Source: Acidobacteriota bacterium
GTDB lineage: Bacteria; Acidobacteriota; Terriglobia; Acidiferrales; UBA7541
Assembly: GCA_003223215.1 (NCBI GenBank)
Contig: QHYH01000091.1
Location: 1 to 60,695 of the forward strand
DNA: 60,695 bases
Direction: 5' to 3'
Made by a program: the position numbers and the translations under genes. Of this stretch, positions 16,708 through 25,794 are shown one piece after another (the first letter of the stretch is position 1; every line of letters starts with the position of its first letter). The notes below the pieces were generated by a model. The model worked only from the letters and a program-made list of their open reading frames with translations, was not told where the DNA came from and ran no database searches.

Positions 16708-19398
16708 TTACTCGTAACGTAGCGCCACCATCGGATCCACTTTGGTTGCTCGCCGCGCCGGAATGTAACTGGCGAGCAGGGCCACTCCAATAAGAAGCAA
16801 CGCGACTGTGGCAAAAGTCAGTGGGTCGGTGGGCTTGATGCCATAAAGCAGGGTCGCGAGGTAGCGTGTTGACACGAGGGCGGCCGCGATACCAATTCCG
16901 ACACCGAATCCCGCAAGTTTGAATCCTCCTCGCACGACCATTTTCAGAACATCTTCCGGCTCAGCCCCGAGAGCCACGCGGATGCCAATCTCATGCGTGC
17001 GCGTCGACACTGAGTATGCGATTGCGCCGTAGAGGCCGACGACGCCGAGCAACAATGCCATCCCCCCGGCGACACCTAACATCGTGAGAGTGAACGAAGT
17101 CCGTGCCATTGATTTCGAGTAGTAATATTCGAGCGTGTGCGCGTCTGCTATGGGAAGGTCCGAGTCCACCGACCAGACGGCTTTCTGAACGTCTTCCATC
17201 AGGCTCGCCGAGCCGGCACGCGAAGCGCGCATACAGAAGGCCACCGAGCGGATCACATCAAGTTCATTGCCCTCGAACTCGGACGTTAGAATAGGCCAAT
17301 ACACCGAACTGGGTGCTTCCTTATCTACACCATCGTCGCGGACGTCCCCCACAACGCCGACGATTTCCCGCCAGTCGTCTTTGGGACTCACGCGAATTTG
17401 CTTGCCGAGCGCGCTCGCTGGATCGTGCCAATACTCGCGCGCCATTCTTTCGGAGACGATTGCGACCGGAACCTTGTTGTAGATATCACTCCAAGTGAGG
17501 TCGCGACCGGCGACGAGCGGCGTGCCGAGTGTTTTGAAAAAGCCCGGTGCAACGAACCTGAACCGGTGGAGCGGAAGCTCACCTTGTGAGTAGGTGCGGT
17601 CCTTTTCGAAGGCTGGACCGGTCGTCTGGTTCCCATCCAGGGGAACACTCATGGAGAGGCTGACTGAAGAAACGCCCGGAACGGCCTCGATCTTATGCAG
17701 AATCTCCTCTTCGATGCGCATCACACGCTCCGGCTCTTTCACTTGTGTGTAGGGAATATCAACGCGGAATGTCTGGATATCCGAAGGCATGACGAAACCC
17801 GGATCGACTTCGATCAGGGCGCGAAAAGTGCGAATCATAAGTCCGGCGCTGACCAGGAGGACGAGAGCCAGCGCAACTTGGGACACGACGAGCGCGCTTC
17901 GTGCCCGGTGTCGATGGCGGCTCTCGCTCATGGAACGTCCGCTTTCCCGCAGCGCGGTCAACTGAGGCACCGCCGCATATTTGAAAGCCGGCACGCAACC
18001 GAAGAGTAGGCTGACAAACAGCGATAAAACCAATGTGAACAAAACGGCAGGGCCATTGATTGCGATTTCGTTTATCCGTGGAAGTCCAGCGGGCGCCGTG
18101 GCGACAAGCACCCGTAAGGCGCCATAAGCGAGCGACAGACCGAGCGCGGACCCAAGAAGCGCCAAAAGGAAGCTTTCGAGAAGCAAACTCGCCGCAATGC
18201 GACCCTTGCTTGCGCCCAGAGCGGCACGGATGGCTAACTCACGCTGACGTCCCTCCGCGCGGACCAAAAGCAAGTTGCCAACATTTGCGCAGGCGATGAG
18301 CAGCACAAATCCGACGCCCCCCATCAGCACCCACAAAACCTTGTCCATGTCCCCAACAACCTCTTGTTTTAGCGTCCGGAGGTTTGGCCCGATTCGAGCA
18401 TCTTCCAGGGTTTTTGGGTTGAGGCCCACTGGCATCGGAAAACTCTTTTGGACGATTGGAAGCATCCGCGCCACGTCCGCGTTGGCTTGCGCCAGTGTGA
18501 CTCCCGGCTTAAGCCTGGCGACGGATTCATAGCTGAAATTCCCGAGGAAAGTGTAAGCGCGGTCGAGCTGCAAGGGTAGGAGCATCGCGATGTCCCGTCC
18601 GCCGAAGTGAAAATCCCGCGGCAGCACGCCAATAACTTGCCGCAATTCTCCGTCGACAGTGATCGTTTTTCCAATCACTGAGCGATCGCCGCCGAACTTC
18701 CGCTGCCAAAAACCGAAACTCAGCATCACGGACTTTGCGCTGCCCGGGGAATCATCCGCGCGCGTGAAGGTGCGCCCCAGAGTAGCTCTGAGACCCAGAA
18801 TCGGAAGGACGCCATCGGTTACGTCGAGCGCGCTTACCCGCTCCGGCTCCGCCATGCCTGTGATGTTCACGGAGTCGTTCCTATAGAGACCAATGTCCTG
18901 GAACGTGCGGCTCTGCTCACGATAAATGAAGTAGCATGAATCCGATGAACTCAGGTCCTTGATGTTGAGCCCGGGAGCCGTGTGCCACACGGCGACCAGT
19001 TCCTCTGGATGAGGATAGGGCAGGGGCTGCAGTAGAACTCTGTCTATAACACTGAATATCGCCGTGTTCGCCCCAATCCCAAGCGCCAGCGTCGCGGCCG
19101 CGATGATCGTGAAGCCGGGTTTTTTGCATAGCATCCGCACGCCGTATCGCAAGTCTCGCCAACACGTCTCCACGAAGAATTCCCAGCCGCCAGAGCGAAC
19201 GATTTCCTTGGTAACTTCGAGACTGCCGCGCTCTAGTCGCACTTCGCGAAGCGCATCCTTACGACTTACGCCTTGCCTTATCTTTTCCGCCGCTTCCATC
19301 TCCAAATAGGCGCCTAGTTCTTCATCCAACTCTCGGTCGACTTGGTTCTTTCGGAAAAGCGACCGAAGGCCGGTTGCAAAATTTCTGAACAAAGACAT
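16708..19398 (-). CDS. MacB/FtsX-type duplicated orphan permease
   Basis: An 896-residue paralogue of the downstream permease, with a nearly identical N-terminal 70 residues (SLFRKNQVDRELDEELGAYLEM). It then has the MacB core opening LALGIGANTAIFSVIDRVLL and two FtsX units (ANVGNLLLVRAEGRQRELAIR; STRTHEIGIRVALGAEPEDVLK), ending DPMVALRYE. The strong conservation of the prefix against divergent periplasmic parts suggests a recent duplication followed by diversification of the sensed or transported ligand. It lies 10 bp downstream of the padR gene, so it is cotranscribed. Confidence 0.9.
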   Translation of the reverse strand: MSLFRNFATGLRSLFRKNQVDRELDEELGAYLEMEAAEKIRQGVSRKDALREVRLERGSLEVTKEIVRSGGWEFFVETCWRDLRYGVRMLCKKPGFTIIAAATLALGIGANTAIFSVIDRVLLQPLPYPHPEELVAVWHTAPGLNIKDLSSSDSCYFIYREQSRTFQDIGLYRNDSVNITGMAEPERVSALDVTDGVLPILGLRATLGRTFTRADDSPGSAKSVMLSFGFWQRKFGGDRSVIGKTITVDGELRQVIGVLPRDFHFGGRDIAMLLPLQLDRAYTFLGNFSYESVARLKPGVTLAQANADVARMLPIVQKSFPMPVGLNPKTLEDARIGPNLRTLKQEVVGDMDKVLWVLMGGVGFVLLIACANVGNLLLVRAEGRQRELAIRAALGASKGRIAASLLLESFLLALLGSALGLSLAYGALRVLVATAPAGLPRINEIAINGPAVLFTLVLSLFVSLLFGCVPAFKYAAVPQLTALRESGRSMSESRHRHRARSALVVSQVALALVLLVSAGLMIRTFRALIEVDPGFVMPSDIQTFRVDIPYTQVKEPERVMRIEEEILHKIEAVPGVSSVSLSMSVPLDGNQTTGPAFEKDRTYSQGELPLHRFRFVAPGFFKTLGTPLVAGRDLTWSDIYNKVPVAIVSERMAREYWHDPASALGKQIRVSPKDDWREIVGVVGDVRDDGVDKEAPSSVYWPILTSEFEGNELDVIRSVAFCMRASRAGSASLMEDVQKAVWSVDSDLPIADAHTLEYYYSKSMARTSFTLTMLGVAGGMALLLGVVGLYGAIAYSVSTRTHEIGIRVALGAEPEDVLKMVVRGGFKLAGFGVGIGIAAALVSTRYLATLLYGIKPTDPLTFATVALLLIGVALLASYIPARRATKVDPMVALRYE

Positions 19399-19408
19399 GG
19401 CTCGCTCC

Positions 19409-19741
19409 CTACGAGGTCTCCAAAATTCTGCCGATTGCGGCCACTTGCCTGCCCCATTCTCGTGTTTCGCTGTCGAGCCTCTTTCGTCCCTTCGCCGTCA
19501 GGGTGTAGTACCTTGCCCGCCTGTTGTTTTCAGTGGGTTTCCATTCGCCATCGATTAGCCCGTCCCTCTCTAGTCGTTGAATGGCGAGAAATAACGAGCC
19601 CGCATTCAGGCGGAAAACGCCCTTGCTCATCTGCTCGATTCGCACGGAAATCCCGTATCCATGCGTAGGCTCCAGCGCCAACGTTTTTAGGATGAGCATA
19701 TCGAGCGTGCCCTGGACGAGATCACTCGGCTTGTCTGGCAT
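19409..19741 (-). CDS. PadR-family transcriptional regulator
   Basis: A 110-residue winged-helix PadR protein: LVQGTLDMLILKTLALEPTHGYGISVRIEQMSKG, GSLFLAIQRLERDGLIDGEW and RRARYYTLTAKGRKRL are all canonical. It is the first gene of the operon with two large permeases and probably represses it in response to a small molecule. A good sigma-70 promoter precedes it. Confidence 0.93.
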   Translation of the reverse strand: MPDKPSDLVQGTLDMLILKTLALEPTHGYGISVRIEQMSKGVFRLNAGSLFLAIQRLERDGLIDGEWKPTENNRRARYYTLTAKGRKRLDSETREWGRQVAAIGRILETS

Positions 19742-19767
19742 AAACCTTCCCCTTGGCTACCAGGAGG

Positions 19768-19795
19768 AACATACACCTCTTCTACTGGTTGTCAA
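19768..19795 (-). promoter_or_regulatory. padR-permease operon promoter
   Basis: On the minus strand TTGACA (19795-19790), a 16-bp spacer and TATGTT (19773-19768). The start codon at 19741 is 27 bp downstream of the -10. Confidence 0.65.
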
Positions 19796-20427
19796 GAGGA
19801 GAAGACCCCAAAATTCATGAGGAAAAGACCTGAGAATTCATGACGGCAGGCGAACAGTCAGGGGGTTTGTTGCCCGATGGTTTACCGACTGAGCTCTGCA
19901 TGCGCGCCCGCTTCGCGCAACCGCAACCGAGAGGTTCTGGCAGTGCCTGGTGCCTACAGCAAATCAGAATTCGGACCGTGTGCGCCGGTTGTTGCTACCT
20001 TACTGACGGATTGGGGTTGGAGAGAATTGGGCGGAAGGGTGGGAAGGAGATCGCCGAGCGTGGCCAGGAATACTTCAGGCGCAAGCTCGACGTAAGAACC
20101 GTAAGGACGGTCGGCCTCCCAAGTTCAACAATTCCTGCTAATAAGCTCATTCTATTGAGAATAGACAATTGAACGACAAAAACTGCCTGGTCACCGTCCG
20201 CGCCTTCCAAATATTTTCTTACATTTTCCTTTTTCAAGGCCTCTGAAGTATAGGGAGTCGAAGGCTTCAGAAAAAAGCCAGTTGAGGTTTCTCCCAAAAC
20301 AGGGCCTCTTAGATATTAGGGGGCTCATAAGTTGCTTTCCTCGGACGGAGGGGAAACTGCCCTTCAGTCTGGCGAGCCGGTTTGCCCTTCCTTTTCTCTC
20401 TTATGGTTGTAGAACCCCGAGCGCGAC
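19796..20427. other. About 630 bp without a recognisable gene
   Basis: No convincing coding region, RNA gene or repeat seen. Short frames on both strands have no recognisable content. It separates the permease operon from the mobilisation-type genes. Confidence 0.45.
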
Positions 20428-21363
20428 GTGAACCGGAGTCCCGACCCTGACACCCGCGCCGGCTGGGACACCGTCAGGAGGCTAGAGAGAATTCGCGGTG
20501 AGGAGGAACGTGCCGATCAGCGTGACCAGGAAGCCCGCGGAGCCGCTGGCAGCAACCGCTCGCCTCTACCTCGCGAGGAGAGGGTCCAGCTGGTCCTCGC
20601 TCGAACCAGCCGCACAAACTATGCGGATCGCAACGGGACCTACCAGCTGCGCGATTCCGAGCTGCACGCTTTGACCGAGGTCGGCAAGTTTCGCGTCGTG
20701 GACGTCCATGATCTCGCCCAATTCGCCTACAACGGCGACTCCTCTCGCATGCAAAACGACCTCGCGAACCTGAGCCGCCAGGGGCTTGTGAAACAGACTT
20801 CCATCATGGATTCCGACCTTTCCCCGGTTCGCGCTGTGACGCTCACCAAGGAAGGCCATCGGGCTCTCTCCTACAGCAGATTCCTTCGTCCTGATCAGGT
20901 TACCTACCACGGATTGAAGAAGCCCAAAGAAGCGTTCCATGATGCCGAACTCTATCGGCTCTATCACAAGGTCAGCGATGAAATCGAAGGCCGTGGCGGC
21001 AAAGTCGTTCGCGTCAAGCTGGACTACGAAATCAAACGCGATCTCTACGCCGATCTGGCCCGCACCTGGCAAGACAAGAGCAAGGGCCCGGAAACGGTGA
21101 AAGAGGCCGTCGCCCGGCGCCATGGACTCAAAGTCGTCAACAAGGAAATCCAGATCCCCGACATGCGTCTCGAATACGCGAACGACCCCGACATGGAGAT
21201 TCACACGAGGGACGTGGAACTCGCGACCGAGCATTACCGCCCCCGTGGACTGGCGGCCAAAGCTGGCGCTGGCTTCCAGATCTACGCCCGGCGTGGCGAG
21301 GCCGATCGTTTGCGGCGCATTCGCGATGAACGCGAATTGAACACTGTCATCTTTAGCCTATGA
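20428..21363 (+). CDS. Replication-relaxation-like winged-helix protein
   Basis: A 311-residue protein starting at GTG. After a charged coil-prone N-terminus comes a winged-helix segment: YQLRDSELHALTEVGKFRVVDVHDLAQF, then MQNDLANLSRQGLVKQ and AVTLTKEGHRAL. This resembles the replication-relaxation (Replic_Relax) family found on plasmids and integrative elements. A second domain follows (AFHDAELYRLYHKVSDEI; VVRVKLDYEIKRDLYADL). It overlaps the next gene by ATGA. It probably takes part in maintenance or mobilisation of the 16.7-kb island. No relaxase is seen upstream, so the protein could also be the C-terminal part of a lost relaxase gene. Confidence 0.65.
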   Translation: MNRSPDPDTRAGWDTVRRLERIRGEEERADQRDQEARGAAGSNRSPLPREERVQLVLARTSRTNYADRNGTYQLRDSELHALTEVGKFRVVDVHDLAQFAYNGDSSRMQNDLANLSRQGLVKQTSIMDSDLSPVRAVTLTKEGHRALSYSRFLRPDQVTYHGLKKPKEAFHDAELYRLYHKVSDEIEGRGGKVVRVKLDYEIKRDLYADLARTWQDKSKGPETVKEAVARRHGLKVVNKEIQIPDMRLEYANDPDMEIHTRDVELATEHYRPRGLAAKAGAGFQIYARRGEADRLRRIRDERELNTVIFSL

Positions 21364-22472
21364 ACTTTCCTGAGTCCAGTCTCGCCAACCTTAGCAGCCT
21401 CGGCTACACCGAAGACGAGGCTCGCTTTCTCTACGTCGTGGCCACACATTCCGGGTACTTCTCCATGCGCCAGTTTCTGCAGTTCACGGGAACCAAAAGC
21501 GGGGACAAGAGCATGACCTTCTCCCAAAAACTTTTTGCCAAGGGCCATGCCACAGCCCGCTCCTTTCTCCGCAACAGTCTCGTGTACCACCTATTCTCCC
21601 GCATCGTGTACCGGGCCATCGGCCGGGAAAACCTTCGCAACCGCCGTGCTCATTCCCTCGAACACATTCGCACACGGCTCGTTGCCCTGGACTTCGTCGT
21701 GACGCATTTGCAGTACGAATACCTTGAAACCGAGGACGACAAACTGAACTACTTCTGCCAGCAGCTGGACCTCCCGAAAGAACTCTTGCCCAGGAAGCGT
21801 TACTCCGGAGCCGTTCACAACACAACGACCGAGCGCTACTTCGTGGACAAGTTCCCCATGTTCCTCTGTTCCGGTTCCTTCACTCTCCCTGTGGTTACCT
21901 TCACGTTCGTCGATCCCGGACTTGGCATTCTGGACAGTTTCAAGACCCATCTGCTGGCTTATGGAAGTCTGTTTGAAGCGCTTCCCGAGGTGCGGCTCGT
22001 CTATATTTCGCCTCGTCCGACGCAGTTCGAGATTGCTCGGAAAACCTTTCTGGCCACCGCCGGCCGCCCTCCGAAGAAAGACCCAAGCGACGAAATCCTC
22101 CGCTATTTCCGGCTCCAGAAGCTGTGGGACGAGCGGAAATACGGGAAGCTCACAACCGACGACAGGGAGTTCCTCCATCTCTCGGACAAGCGCTACGCCC
22201 GTCATCGGTGCCAGAGACTCTATCCAAGTTGGCGAGACGGCATCGTATCGGACGACTACGTCCGCTCTGAAATTCAAGATCTGGCACGACCACGCAGAGT
22301 GATCTTCGAAAGCGAGCTGGTGGATGGACAGGTTGCCTTATTTGAAGCGACCCCAAAGCGGAAACCAACGCCAAGCACAGCAGGCGAAGTGAAGAACAGC
22401 CAGGAGGGAACGTTCGGGGGATCGTTCGGGTCAGCTTTCGCCGCAGCAGTGGATAAACCTATGGAGAAATGA
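21360..22472 (+). CDS. Hypothetical island protein coupled to the replication-relaxation-like gene
   Basis: A 370-residue soluble protein I cannot assign to a family. The N-terminal third looks like a winged-helix unit (LGYTEDEARFLYVVATHSGYFSMRQFLQFTG), the same theme as its upstream neighbour. The middle is a mixed alpha/beta region (YFVDKFPMFL, TFTFVDPGLGILDSFKTHL, VRLVYISPRP). The C-terminus is low-complexity. The 4-bp overlap with the preceding gene argues for a joint function, perhaps DNA processing for element transfer or replication. Confidence 0.6.
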   Translation: MNFPESSLANLSSLGYTEDEARFLYVVATHSGYFSMRQFLQFTGTKSGDKSMTFSQKLFAKGHATARSFLRNSLVYHLFSRIVYRAIGRENLRNRRAHSLEHIRTRLVALDFVVTHLQYEYLETEDDKLNYFCQQLDLPKELLPRKRYSGAVHNTTTERYFVDKFPMFLCSGSFTLPVVTFTFVDPGLGILDSFKTHLLAYGSLFEALPEVRLVYISPRPTQFEIARKTFLATAGRPPKKDPSDEILRYFRLQKLWDERKYGKLTTDDREFLHLSDKRYARHRCQRLYPSWRDGIVSDDYVRSEIQDLARPRRVIFESELVDGQVALFEATPKRKPTPSTAGEVKNSQEGTFGGSFGSAFAAAVDKPMEK

Positions 22473-22504
22473 GCAGATGCGTCAGGCCAAGGCAAGAATG
22501 GGGA

Positions 22505-22632
22505 CGCGGCCAAAACACTAGGATGGGCGGGAGCGACCCCATCGCGCCGCAAAATCGCGGCCCGATCCCTTCGGGCTTCGGGGGTCACTCCCGCCTCTTG
22601 CTGCTGGAAGTCGCAGCTCGTGTTTTGGCCGC
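22505..22632. repeat. 128-bp nested inverted repeat
   Basis: The outer arms GCGGCCAAAACAC (22505-22517) and GTGTTTTGGCCGC (22620-22632) are perfect complements. The inner arms GGGCGGGAGCGACCCC (22525-22540) and GGGGGTCACTCCCGCC (22580-22595) have one or two mismatches. The inner core belongs to the same family as 5237-5306, so one palindrome may have inserted into another. Confidence 0.7.
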
Positions 22633-22719
22633 GCAAAGGAAGAAGCAGAAGAAGGCCCCAGCCAAGAACTCTGTAAGACATGATGTCAGACAGAACGTAA
22701 GGAGGAACAAAACGAAAGC

Positions 22720-22968
22720 ATGGCAATCATCAAGGCACCACCCAAACAACCAAAGTCAGTGACAATCCAGGCGCGAGTCGAGGAGTCGGTAAAAACGCAA
22801 CTCGACCAATACGCGAAGTTCATCGACTCCACTCCGTCCTACGTCATTACCGAGGCTCTGAAACTTCTGTACCGCAAGGACAAAGACTTCCAGTCCTGGC
22901 TAGGCCAACACATAAACAACCGCAGCCAAGAACAAATTCAAGGAGACGCCCTTACTAGAACTGTGTAA
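22720..22968 (+). CDS. Ribbon-helix-helix DNA-binding protein
   Basis: An 82-residue protein with a CopG-like core: KSVTIQARVEESVKTQLDQYAKFIDSTPSYVITEALKLLY. A strong GTAAGGAGG site lies about 15 bp upstream. It lies between mobilisation-type genes and the excisionase-like gene, so it may regulate island excision or replication. Confidence 0.75.
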   Translation: MAIIKAPPKQPKSVTIQARVEESVKTQLDQYAKFIDSTPSYVITEALKLLYRKDKDFQSWLGQHINNRSQEQIQGDALTRTV

Positions 22969-23158
22969 CAAACATGAACCGCCGTCCAACCCAATTCGGT
23001 GTGCGTGAGAGTACAGCGTCTCCAAGACAGCATGCCTCGCGCCTACAGTGGATTCCTTGCCTTTGACGTCCGATGCAGCCCCGAGAGGTTTGCAACATCC
23101 ACAGCCGACTCGAGTGTTGGCATCCCGTACAAGCGGGCCCGACAACCCGATCATTACT

Positions 23159-23500
23159 ATGCCTCTGGAATCGGGTACCGGAGGACAAAGAGGAGATAGT
23201 GCCGAAACTATTTCGGCTCCTGCAACGGTTATCACTGCCAACGAGTTGGGGCGAGCGCCCCTGACGCCGGAGCCGTTTGTCTCGGCCGACGAGGCGGCGC
23301 GGTTTCTTTGCGTCAAACGTCGATATCTACTGGGGCTCGCCCGCAGAGGCATCACCGGAGCCTATGCGCTCGGCACAGGGAGCAAACGCAAAATCTGGGT
23401 GTTTCGGCTCTCGGAACTCGCCGCCTGCATCGTACGCAACGAAACCTCGATTCCAAAACCACCAAAACCGTGTACGATCGGATCTGGCAGTCCCCGCTGA
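23159..23500 (+). CDS. Excisionase-like helix-turn-helix protein
   Basis: About 113 residues. The core FVSADEAARFLCVKRRYLLGLARRGITGAY, then KRKIWVFRLSELAAC, is the MerR/excisionase winged-helix pattern (HTH_17-like). It sits 11 bp before the tyrosine integrase gene, the classic xis-int order. The frame is open further upstream to 23048, but that part has no family content; Met at 23159 is a reasonable start. It probably directs excision of the 16.7-kb island. Confidence 0.7.
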   Translation: MPLESGTGGQRGDSAETISAPATVITANELGRAPLTPEPFVSADEAARFLCVKRRYLLGLARRGITGAYALGTGSKRKIWVFRLSELAACIVRNETSIPKPPKPCTIGSGSPR

Positions 23501-23511
23501 AAAGAGGAGCT

Positions 23512-24753
23512 ATGTCCTATCAGCGAGGATCACTCAAGAAAGTAAAACGCAAGGAATGAGAAACCTGGGTGCTACGGTACCGGGTCACGCTTGCGGACGG
23601 TAGACGGGTCGAGCACAACGCGCCGGTCGGATTACTTGCAGTTCTTCCAAAAGAATCCGACGCCTGGCGCGAGGTGGACCGGCTTGGGCTTTCCGTACGC
23701 ATCAATGACTCACCAGCTCCTGGCCGCGTTTCATTTCACTCTCTTGCGGAGCATTACCTGAAGGCCGATTTCGGCGCGGACGCCGTCCGTCAGAAATCAG
23801 TCAATACCAGCGGCCATGTCGAGCATGTCGTGCGCGCTTATCTTGTCCCACGCTTCGGAGATGAGATCGCGGAAGAGATAAAGCCGCTCGATATTCAGAG
23901 ATGGCTAAAGTTGCTTCACGTGGATAAAGGCCTTGCATGGCCGACGATTGCGAAGATACGGGGCACCATGCACCGCATCTACGAAATTGGCGTCCTACAC
24001 GAACACGTCTCGAAGAATCCCGTGCTACACGTCGAGACGCGCTCGAAGAGCGACTACAAGGCCATCGTCATCACACCCGCGCAAACGCTTGCGATCCTTC
24101 ATTCACTGCCCTCACCTCTTCACTTTACGCTGGTGCTCGCGTGTGCTGCTACAGCGCTCCGCGCTTCGGAGATGCTGTCGCTGCGCTGGGCGGACGTGCT
24201 GTGGGAGGAAGAGCGGATACGGATCTCCAAGCGCTGGGCAAAAGGTGAGGACGGCGAGACAAAAACCGAAGCATCGGATGGCTACGTTCCACTGCATGCC
24301 GTGCTCGCGCATTTCCTGCGTGAGTGGCGGGCACAGACGCCGTATGCCGCCGATGAGGATTTTGTCTTTCCTTCTTTAAGGGCAAAGGGCCGCGTTCCCC
24401 TCTCCGCATCTATCTTCGTTTCTGATCATCTCCGACCGGCAGCAAAGAAAGCCGGGATATGCATAAAGGATGGCAAGCGGTTCGGGCTTCACAACTTGCG
24501 TCACAGCCTAAGCAACTGGCTGGTGAACAAGGCGAAGATCGAACCCAAGACCGTGCAGGGAATCTTGCGTCACAGCAAAATCCAGACGACGCTCGATCTC
24601 TACACACAGGAACACACAGGAAGACAGCGACGAAACACGCGCGGCGCAGGGGGAATATCTGACGGCGCTTGGAGTGAGTACCAATACGGTGCAGTAACGT
24701 GTGGGTTGGATTGTGGGTTGAGGTTTTTGGAGCAACACCCGGTAAGCCATTGA
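23512..24753 (+). pseudogene. Tyrosine integrase with nonsense codon and C-terminal frameshift
   Basis: Phage-type tyrosine recombinase. The natural start at 23512 (MSYQRGSLKKVKRKE) follows GAGGAG, but codon 16 is TGA (23557-23559), after which ETWVLRYRVTLADG continues in frame. The core-binding domain is SFHSLAEHYLKAD. The catalytic domain shows Arg in ALRASEMLSLRW, HNLRHS, and GILRHSKIQTTLDLY with the nucleophile Tyr. Just after that Tyr a perfect 10-bp tandem duplication (ACACACAGGA at 24602-24621) shifts the frame; without it the reading would be QEDSDETRAAQGEYLTALG, ending at TAA 24695-24697. A restart at GTG 23569 could give partial activity. The gene ends 6 bp before tRNA-Ile scar 6, its own attachment site. 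Confidence 0.85.
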
Positions 24754-24759
24754 AAATAA

Positions 24760-24804
24760 TGGTGGGCCTGGGTGGACTTGAACCACCGACCTCGCCCTTA
24801 TCAG
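24760..24804 (-). repeat. tRNA-Ile 3' fragment (att scar 6)
   Basis: 45 bp identical to the 3' half of the intact tRNA-Ile, followed by TATTGCGGTC as at scars 1 and 5. It adjoins the tyrosine integrase gene and forms the right end of the 16.7-kb island. Confidence 0.92.
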
Positions 24805-24867
24805 TATTGCGGTCATTATTAGTCTAGTAGCCCACCAAGAAATGTCAGTTCTTTGAAGAGCATGACG

Positions 24868-24908
24868 TTGACATGTGCCCGACATGAAAGTATGCTTGTA
24901 GCATGTCA
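24868..24908 (+). promoter_or_regulatory. Toxin-antitoxin promoter with operator repeats
   Basis: TTGACA (24868-24873), 17 bp, TATGCT (24891-24896). The predicted transcript starts at about the ATG at 24903, so it would be leaderless. GACATG occurs at 24870 and 24881 and inverted as CATGTC at 24903, a plausible operator for the antitoxin. Confidence 0.6.
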
Positions 24909-25133
24909 AAAATGATTCAACTTCGCAATGTACCCGATGCCCTGCACCGCGGCTTGAAAGCTCGCGCTGCCATGGCAGGCATGTCGCTCTCGGACTATCT
25001 GTTAGCTGAGATCAAGGAAATCGCGGAAAGGCCAACGCTAGCAGAATTGCGGGAGCGACTGCACACACGTAAGCCGGTTTCAGCGCAGATCGATACCGCT
25101 CAGCTGGTGCGAGAAGAGCGCGAGGCACGGTGA
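24903..25133 (+). CDS. FitA/VapB-type antitoxin
   Basis: A 76-residue antitoxin. The N-terminal MSKMIQLRNVPDALHRGLKARAAMAGMSLSDYLLAEIKEIA is the FitA-like ribbon-helix-helix domain. The tail (LREREEAR-like LVREEREAR) would bind the toxin. It overlaps the VapC gene by 4 bp (GTGA). It lies 99 bp from tRNA-Ile scar 6. Confidence 0.9.
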   Translation: MSKMIQLRNVPDALHRGLKARAAMAGMSLSDYLLAEIKEIAERPTLAELRERLHTRKPVSAQIDTAQLVREEREAR

Positions 25134-25522
25134 TCGTCCTGGATGCTTCTGCTGCCGTTGACTGGCTTCTTCAGACATCTGCGGGGCAGAGCATCGAGAG
25201 GCGCATTTATTCGCATAACGAAACCCTGCACGCGCCTCACCTCCTAGATCTTGAGGTCACGCAAGTATTGAGGCGTCTAGCGTTGCAAGGAGTGGTCTCT
25301 GCACCTCGTGCTGACGAGGCGGTCCGCGATCTGCTTGATCTCCGTGTTACTCGGTATCCTCATCTCGTGCTTCTGCCCCGCATTTGGCAACTCCGTCACA
25401 ATTTTTCAGCCTATGATGCCGCCTACATCGTGCTTGCCGAGAAGCTCGGAGCTCCGTTAGTTACAAGGGATGCTCGACTCGCTTCTGTTTCGGGCCATGC
25501 GGCACCCATCGAGCTCTTTTGA
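25130..25522 (+). CDS. vapC: VapC-type PIN-domain ribonuclease toxin
   Basis: A 130-residue PIN toxin starting at GTG. Four acidic positions are visible: IVLDASAAV, LLDLEVTQVL, YDAAYIVLAE and VTRDARLAS. The family cleaves tRNA or rRNA when released from its antitoxin. Coupled translation with the FitA-like gene supports a functional pair. Confidence 0.92.
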   Translation: MIVLDASAAVDWLLQTSAGQSIERRIYSHNETLHAPHLLDLEVTQVLRRLALQGVVSAPRADEAVRDLLDLRVTRYPHLVLLPRIWQLRHNFSAYDAAYIVLAEKLGAPLVTRDARLASVSGHAAPIELF

Positions 25523-25708
25523 TCCGCCGGCGTTGTGGTAGGCAAAATTCCGTCCGTGCCCCGAGCCGGCAGACGAATGCCCCGTCGATAGCGAATCTCG
25601 TCGATGAACTGGCTGCCATGTCGTCCCAATTGATCGAGATACCGGGCCTGGTTTGCTAGGTCTTCCGCCGGGCGTTTTGCCACTTCCGCTGTGCGCTGTT
25701 CTGTCGAT

Positions 25709-25785
25709 TGGCGGGAGCGACGGGACTCGAACCCGCGACCTCCTGCGTGACAGGCAGGCGTTCTAACCAGCTGAACTATCCCCTC
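25709..25785 (-). tRNA. tRNA-Asp(GUC), acceptor stem mismatched
   Basis: A 77-nt tRNA-like gene with encoded CCA. D-arm GTTC...GAAC, anticodon stem CCTGC/GCAGG with loop CTGTCAC (anticodon GTC), and T-arm GCGGG-TTCGAGT-CCCGT are all good. The acceptor halves GAGGGGA and CGCTCCC pair at only four of seven positions. The gene may be a tRNA whose one end was exchanged by integration, so whether it functions is uncertain. Confidence 0.65.
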
Positions 25786-25794
25786 GAAAACTGA

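Noticed and set aside
20566-22277. Long minus-strand frames opposite the two island genes
   Set aside because: Codon-shadow frames; the plus-strand proteins have family content and a 4-bp overlap.
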